Made by a program: the position numbers and the translations under genes. Shown here piece after piece: positions 59,801-64,000 of a DNA stretch of 64,000 bases. Origin of the DNA: Lobosporangium transversale. Lineage: Eukaryota > Mortierellomycota > Mortierellomycetes > Mortierellales > Mortierellaceae. The number at the start of each line of letters is the position of its first letter. The stretch's first letter is position 1. The stretch covers positions 124,001-188,000 of the forward strand of contig NW_019028998.1 in assembly GCF_002105155.1 (NCBI RefSeq), written 5' to 3'. The notes below the pieces were generated by a model. That model was not told where the DNA came from and made no database searches. It worked only from the letters and a program-made list of their open reading frames with translations.

Positions 59801-60288
59801 GAACCCACAACAAAAAAAAAGAACGCAGCCAGGCACAAACGTATTCCCCATTCAGCTCTGAATTGTAAACTTGCCTTCGTCTTTACCATTTTCGGTCGTG
59901 GTTGTTGTGGGGAGAGGACGATTGATTAGTTGCAAGATCTAAATTTGAATGTTTTGAGGCAATGTCCACAAGTTAGCATGCATGCATTTTTTTTTTTCTT
60001 CTTCTTCTTATATTACTATTATGCAGGCAGGTGTGTGACAATTCAATGAGAGAGGGGCTTTTTCTTATCCTTGAGAGTTACAGCTTCACATACCAATGGT
60101 CGACGAGTAACAATCCCTGCACCACGAGGTAAAAAATCGCGTCCGACAATGTTTTCGAGGACAGAGCTTTTTCCTGAAGACTGTGATCCAACGACGACTA
60201 TCTGGGGAAGGTCAACAGGGTTATGAACACCAACGGTAGAGAAGGCGTCCTGTAATTTATTTATTGTCTTGATAAGTGAGGCATCCAT
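56839..60288 (-). CDS. VPS1: Dynamin-like GTPase Vps1
   Basis: Thirteen exons (minus): 60288-60094, 59938-59887, 59590-59456, 59352-59267, 59184-58982, 58868-58810, 58726-58566, 58469-58131, 58050-57901, 57813-57707, 57614-57380, 57271-57205 and 57098-56839. They total 682 residues in phase. Vps1 is a membrane-remodelling GTPase for vacuolar sorting, endocytosis and peroxisome division. GTPase motifs are G1 [16 protein letters not shown]2 [12 protein letters not shown]3 VDLPGLTK and G4 LTKIDLMDAGTD. The middle and stalk regions follow ([17 protein letters not shown]), then a Ser/Pro/Lys-rich insert (about 540-600) in place of a PH domain. The GED reads [20 protein letters not shown] to the end. 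Exon 2 can end at GT (59887) or at a GC donor (after 59875) without changing the frame. It diverges from the F-box gene. Confidence 0.95.
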
Positions 60289-60928
60289 GACGACTAAAGC
60301 CCGAGTGCTGATTTTTAATTATTATTACTACTATTATTTTGATAGGTGATGTATGGAAGTGTATGAAGGTGAATATGTGGTCTGCCTGTTTGTGGGAGTA
60401 AAGGAATGAGAAAAAAAAAACCAGCAGTGGCAAGTGAATACCAAGACAACCAACTAAAAAGGCAAAAAAATCTGTGCAATTGTGCGGTGTCTATGCTCCG
60501 TCAAAAAAAGGGACCTGCAGCCATGTAAGGGCATATTGCAAGCCATCTGTGTCCAAACCATACGCTCCACCAGGGAACTCTGCATCATGTGACAGTTCAG
60601 AGTGTACAGCCTTGGTCTCGGACAATTTCCATTCTCCCATTCTTTTCATTCATAATTCATTAACCCACAATCCTACATTAGTCCTCCAGTTTTGCTTTAT
60701 TCTACTCAAGCATAAAAAACACGCTTGAACTAAATCTCCCTCCATTGTTCTCCTCTTTTCTTTTTTTTATTGTCGAAGTCTTACTCTCAGCTGCGCCTCG
60801 CAATAGACTACAGGACTAGAGACTTCAGACTTGCGTGGGTAGGGCTCCGGCTCTTACCATTATCTCCATCATATTCCTTTTTCTCCATCGTAACTCCCTT
60901 ATTTTCTTATCTACAGCCTCCTCTGCAA
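60289..60928. promoter_or_regulatory. Shared upstream region of VPS1 and the F-box gene
   Basis: 640 bases between the two divergent start codons. Contains an A run (60411-60420) and a CT-rich stretch near 60740-60760 just before the F-box gene. Promoter role is inferred from arrangement. Confidence 0.5.
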
Positions 60929-63320
60929 ATGACCTTTATCTTAGACTCAGATCCAGATGATGTTGCAAGCACTTGCGAACCCAACACCAAGCACACTGTT
61001 GTAACAACAATAAAGATACCAGCCGCTGTAACGGCACAACCACATCGCTTGAACAAACGAAAATCCGAGTCTATTGCCGACACAGAGATCTCCACCACCA
61101 TTGATACCAAAGCCCGTTCCATCCCTACTTTCTTAACCTCTGGCTCCTCTGCTACACTCATTACTGTACAAAGGATTGAGACAAATTACGACACAAAACA
61201 TTCTGTAATGCCTTTCCCATTGAAGCAGCAATTAAGACGATCTCTCCAGAATAGTGATATTAGCTCTGAACAAGAGTTTGCTTACTTACCGCAACTTCAA
61301 GTTATGGAGAGCTATAGTAAGTGTTTTTCAGGAAACGCTACATGGAGAGTCTTGTGGTTTGTTGATTGTTGATCTGATGGTTATTTGTCGAAATAAAAAA
61401 TGAATAGACAATGCAACATCATCACCAATGATCTGCAATACGATGTCTGATAAAGATCTCATGGAGGTAGCAGCAGGACTGGATCCAGCAATTGTGGAAG
61501 AAGACGCAGTCGCCCACCGGATTCGTGAATTGTTTTCTGCTGAAGAGTCGCAGAAGCGTTACATTCAGAGCCCAGACATGCATCATGAGAACAAATTAAA
61601 ATTCTTGTCAGATCTGATGACAACAGAGACACAGGGTCAGAGATTAGGACCGAAGCAATGCCAAGCTCACGAACAGCGACTTGCGGTAGCTAGGGCAGAA
61701 AAAAAGGTGAATCGTCCTATTGTAACGAACCCGACATTAAGAAGTCAAGTACCGCAATGCCCTACGCTACCCAATGAAATTCTGATTCAAGTATTAGAAC
61801 AACTCATCGATGACCAGCCATCGCTTTTGAGCGCAGCTTTTGTGAGTGTTGATTGGAACCTTTGTGCGACCAATCTGTTGTATCGCTACCCGAGCTTCGC
61901 CAGCACTCTTCACTGGGCTTTCTTTATTCAAACTCTTTGCAGGAATAAAGACGCAAAGCGACCCAGAACGACCCGCCGTCGACGCTCCATCATCCGGTCC
62001 TTTTCTGCAGGGGAGGAATTTAGTTCCCACCCGCCTTTACAGCTGATAGCGCTACAGGCTGAGGTCAATGGGGGACAGCCTCAACAGACACAGAGTCGCC
62101 TCAATTACAACCTAGGGGATTTCGTGCGTGGGATTGATCTATCCAGAAAAATCGTTCAAGTGGATCAAGTTCAATGCAGCTGCAACAAGCCTGAACAGCC
62201 TGGCTTCACTGCTTCCAGTAGTGGCAGTTGTAGCGATAGTAGTCTCGGTAGCAGTGAGAGTAGTAGTGGCGGTAGTAGCAATAGTAACATCAACGGAAAT
62301 AGGAATAATAATATCAAGCGGTGCCCTGTGCATCCACAGCAGAAACAGAGTTTGGAAGGAAGAATAACAGGGGATCCCTTACAACCTACACATCCGATGG
62401 ATATCAATACAAGTCGGGTGGATCAGGGGACAAGTCTGTTTGTGGGAGATGGCTTGTCAGAGGGATCTGCTCAGACATGCACGCGTGATCGCTGGCTGTC
62501 TAATCCAGAAAATGCTTATAGTGTAGCATTATCTAATAGGCAACGGCACTCATCTGATAGCCTTGGGTCGTCGAATGCTTCCTATCCTGCATTTATGCCT
62601 TTAAATCGCCACACAAACTTGGCTACGAGCCAACGATGGTCGATCCTTTGGTCAATGGAACATCAGTATCGGCAACTGATGGCTCAGAACCCATACACAT
62701 CCTCCATTGGGTTTTCACCTCTCCTCACAGATATCTCAGCCAACAACTCTGTATCAAAAGGGGCACGTCGGCAGAACACGGTACAAATTCCTTTGATGAC
62801 CCAACAAAACGAAGGAGGACAAGGAAATTCTACGATTAGTTCAGGATCCAAATCTGAAGGGAAGAGTGAATCTGTTGAAGTCCGTTATAAGAAACCTATC
62901 ACTATTACCGCCTCATCGCTTATTCAAATGGCGAGGCATTGCCCCAACCTGGAATTTTTATGCCTGGGCTCAGCACTGATGCCAGACACGCTATATTTAG
63001 AAACTGGGGATTATCAGTCAACGCTTCAACCAGGTCCGCGCACTGGATTGACATATGTGAATGTGACCGCAATGGATGGCGCCAAGGCATTAGGCGAGTA
63101 CTGCCCCAAACTTAGCAAGCTACTTCTGGCTGGCTGTGAATGGGTGACACTGGATGAGGTTCGATATTTTGCAATGTTCTGTCGACAGTTGCAGACGCTT
63201 GATCTCCGACATTGTGGCAAACTGGATGGACGTTTGGGCCAGTTGTTTGTGGTGGAGAATAACCATGAAGCGAATGCTGATAGCAATGGTAATATAGTAC
63301 AACGTAAGGACAGCCCAGCC

Positions 63321-63353
<33 letters not shown>

Positions 63354-63918
63354 GCTTACAAATACTTTGTGAAGTGGATTAATTTTTTTTACCATTACAA
63401 TTGCAATGCCATTAGCTGAGTCAGGGTCGTTCAAGACAGCGCCTTCTGTAACGAGTAATACATTTTTAGGTGTACCATCAGTTTCATCCTCACCCTCTTC
63501 TGCTAATACACGACCTTCACTGCTGTCCTCCAGATCCATGCGATTGTCAGATGAAGCAATTGCACGAGTCTTGTCGTCACCCATTACTTTTCCGGATTTG
63601 GCGGCAGTAAAAGAATCGAATACTGTAACAGATTCTCCACCTGTTATGAACCTGCTGAGCATTAAGACGACCTCTGACAGTAACTCTTTTAGACGAGTTC
63701 AAGACGGGGCAATGTTTGATTTAGTCAATGCAGCGAGTCATGGACGGCTAGTGGTAGCTGCCCTAATGCCTCGTCCCCAGCCTGCAACACAACAGCCATT
63801 ACAGGCTGATCCTACGCTAGAGGCGCAGGAACAACAAGAAGGAGATGAGGATCGCGAATTTGTTGCAGCAATAGAGGGAGAATCACAGACAGAAGCTACA
63901 GAGATATTCCCCTGGTAG
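60929..63918 (+). CDS. F-box/LRR protein
   Basis: Exons 60929-61316, 61408-63303 and 63416-63918 give 928 residues in phase. The F-box lies at about 240-285 (LPNEILIQVLEQLIDDQ, then FVSVDWNLCATNLLYRYPSF), a usual SKP1-binding element of SCF ubiquitin ligases. Asn/Ser/Gly-rich low-complexity sequence follows (residues about 400-440). LRR-type repeats come next: MARHCPNLEFLCLGSALMP, KLSKLLLAGCEWVTLDEV and QLQTLDLRHCGKLDGRLG. The tail is Ser/Gln/Glu-rich. Substrate is unknown. It was placed from the ATG at 60929; a TTG-initiated extension was not used. Intron 2 contains a T/A homopolymer pair. Confidence 0.88.
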
Positions 63919-64000
63919 ATATGTTTTTTTTTTTTTTTTTTTTTTTTTTTTCATGATTTTTATTTTATTTTTTTTTTTATTTTTCGAGACAAAAAGGTGA
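63919..64000. other. 3' flank of the F-box gene
   Basis: T-rich sequence up to the window end; no gene. Confidence 0.6.

Noticed and set aside
60770-60928. In-frame TTG extension of the F-box gene
   Set aside because: No ATG in the extension; the first ATG at 60929 starts the acidic N-terminus and fits leader composition.
63120-63662. 180-codon minus-strand open frame
   Set aside because: Antisense to the end of the F-box/LRR gene, crosses its intron and homopolymer, and has no domain.

Overview
The window is nuclear DNA from a filamentous fungus. Most genes are split by short GT-AG introns, usually 60-180 bases, and the exon sets join with consistent reading phase. The mixture of a Vps1 dynamin, Tim50, Dbp10, an Ssk2-type MAP kinase kinase kinase, CCHC-free LINE RNase H remnants and AMN1-like F-box/LRR proteins points to fungi. 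The large Bet v1/START-like protein, the F-box proteins, and the low-complexity, AT-rich spacers suggest an early-diverging lineage such as Mucoromycota/Mortierellaceae. That placement is inference; no marker gene was compared.

Layout. 1-829: 3' part of a casein kinase 2 beta gene (minus, cut by the window edge). 2489-4352: cationic amino-acid permease (minus). 4353-11129: a long AT-rich stretch with only weak exon candidates. 11130-15157: a protein with two cyclic-nucleotide-binding domains, an F-box and LRRs (plus). 15369-15640: a weak two-exon small ORF. 16059-16256: a 65-residue SMP-domain stress protein (minus). 17531-20815: an FG-GAP/TIP-type membrane glycoprotein (plus). 21796-27094: the Ssk2/Wis4-type MAPKKK (plus). 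27342-36558: a 2533-residue triple-START protein (plus). 36700-39273: nested LINE retrotransposon remnants, ending 110 bases before a tRNA-Gly(GCC) gene at 39383. 39634-42408: METTL25-like methyltransferase (plus), convergent with 42559-45420, an AVT-type amino-acid transporter (minus). 46005-47862: Tim50 (minus), divergent from 48109-51560, Dbp10 (plus), which converges on 51719-53091, RanBP1 (minus). 53490-54127: a foldback element carrying a nested pogo-like MITE, followed by decayed repeat sequence. 55764-56682: RIB2-type deaminase (minus). 56839-60288: Vps1 (minus), divergent from 60929-63918, an F-box/LRR protein (plus).

The genes are housekeeping and signalling functions with no evident cluster. 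Shared themes are amino-acid transport (two carriers), signalling (CK2, MAPKKK, cNMP-binding F-box), trafficking and import (Vps1, Tim50, RanBP1) and ribosome or RNA metabolism (Dbp10, METTL25). Mobile DNA is confined to two islands, 36.7-39.3 kb and 53.5-54.8 kb. Long A or T homopolymers are abundant in introns and spacers, so some run lengths may be assembly-sensitive.
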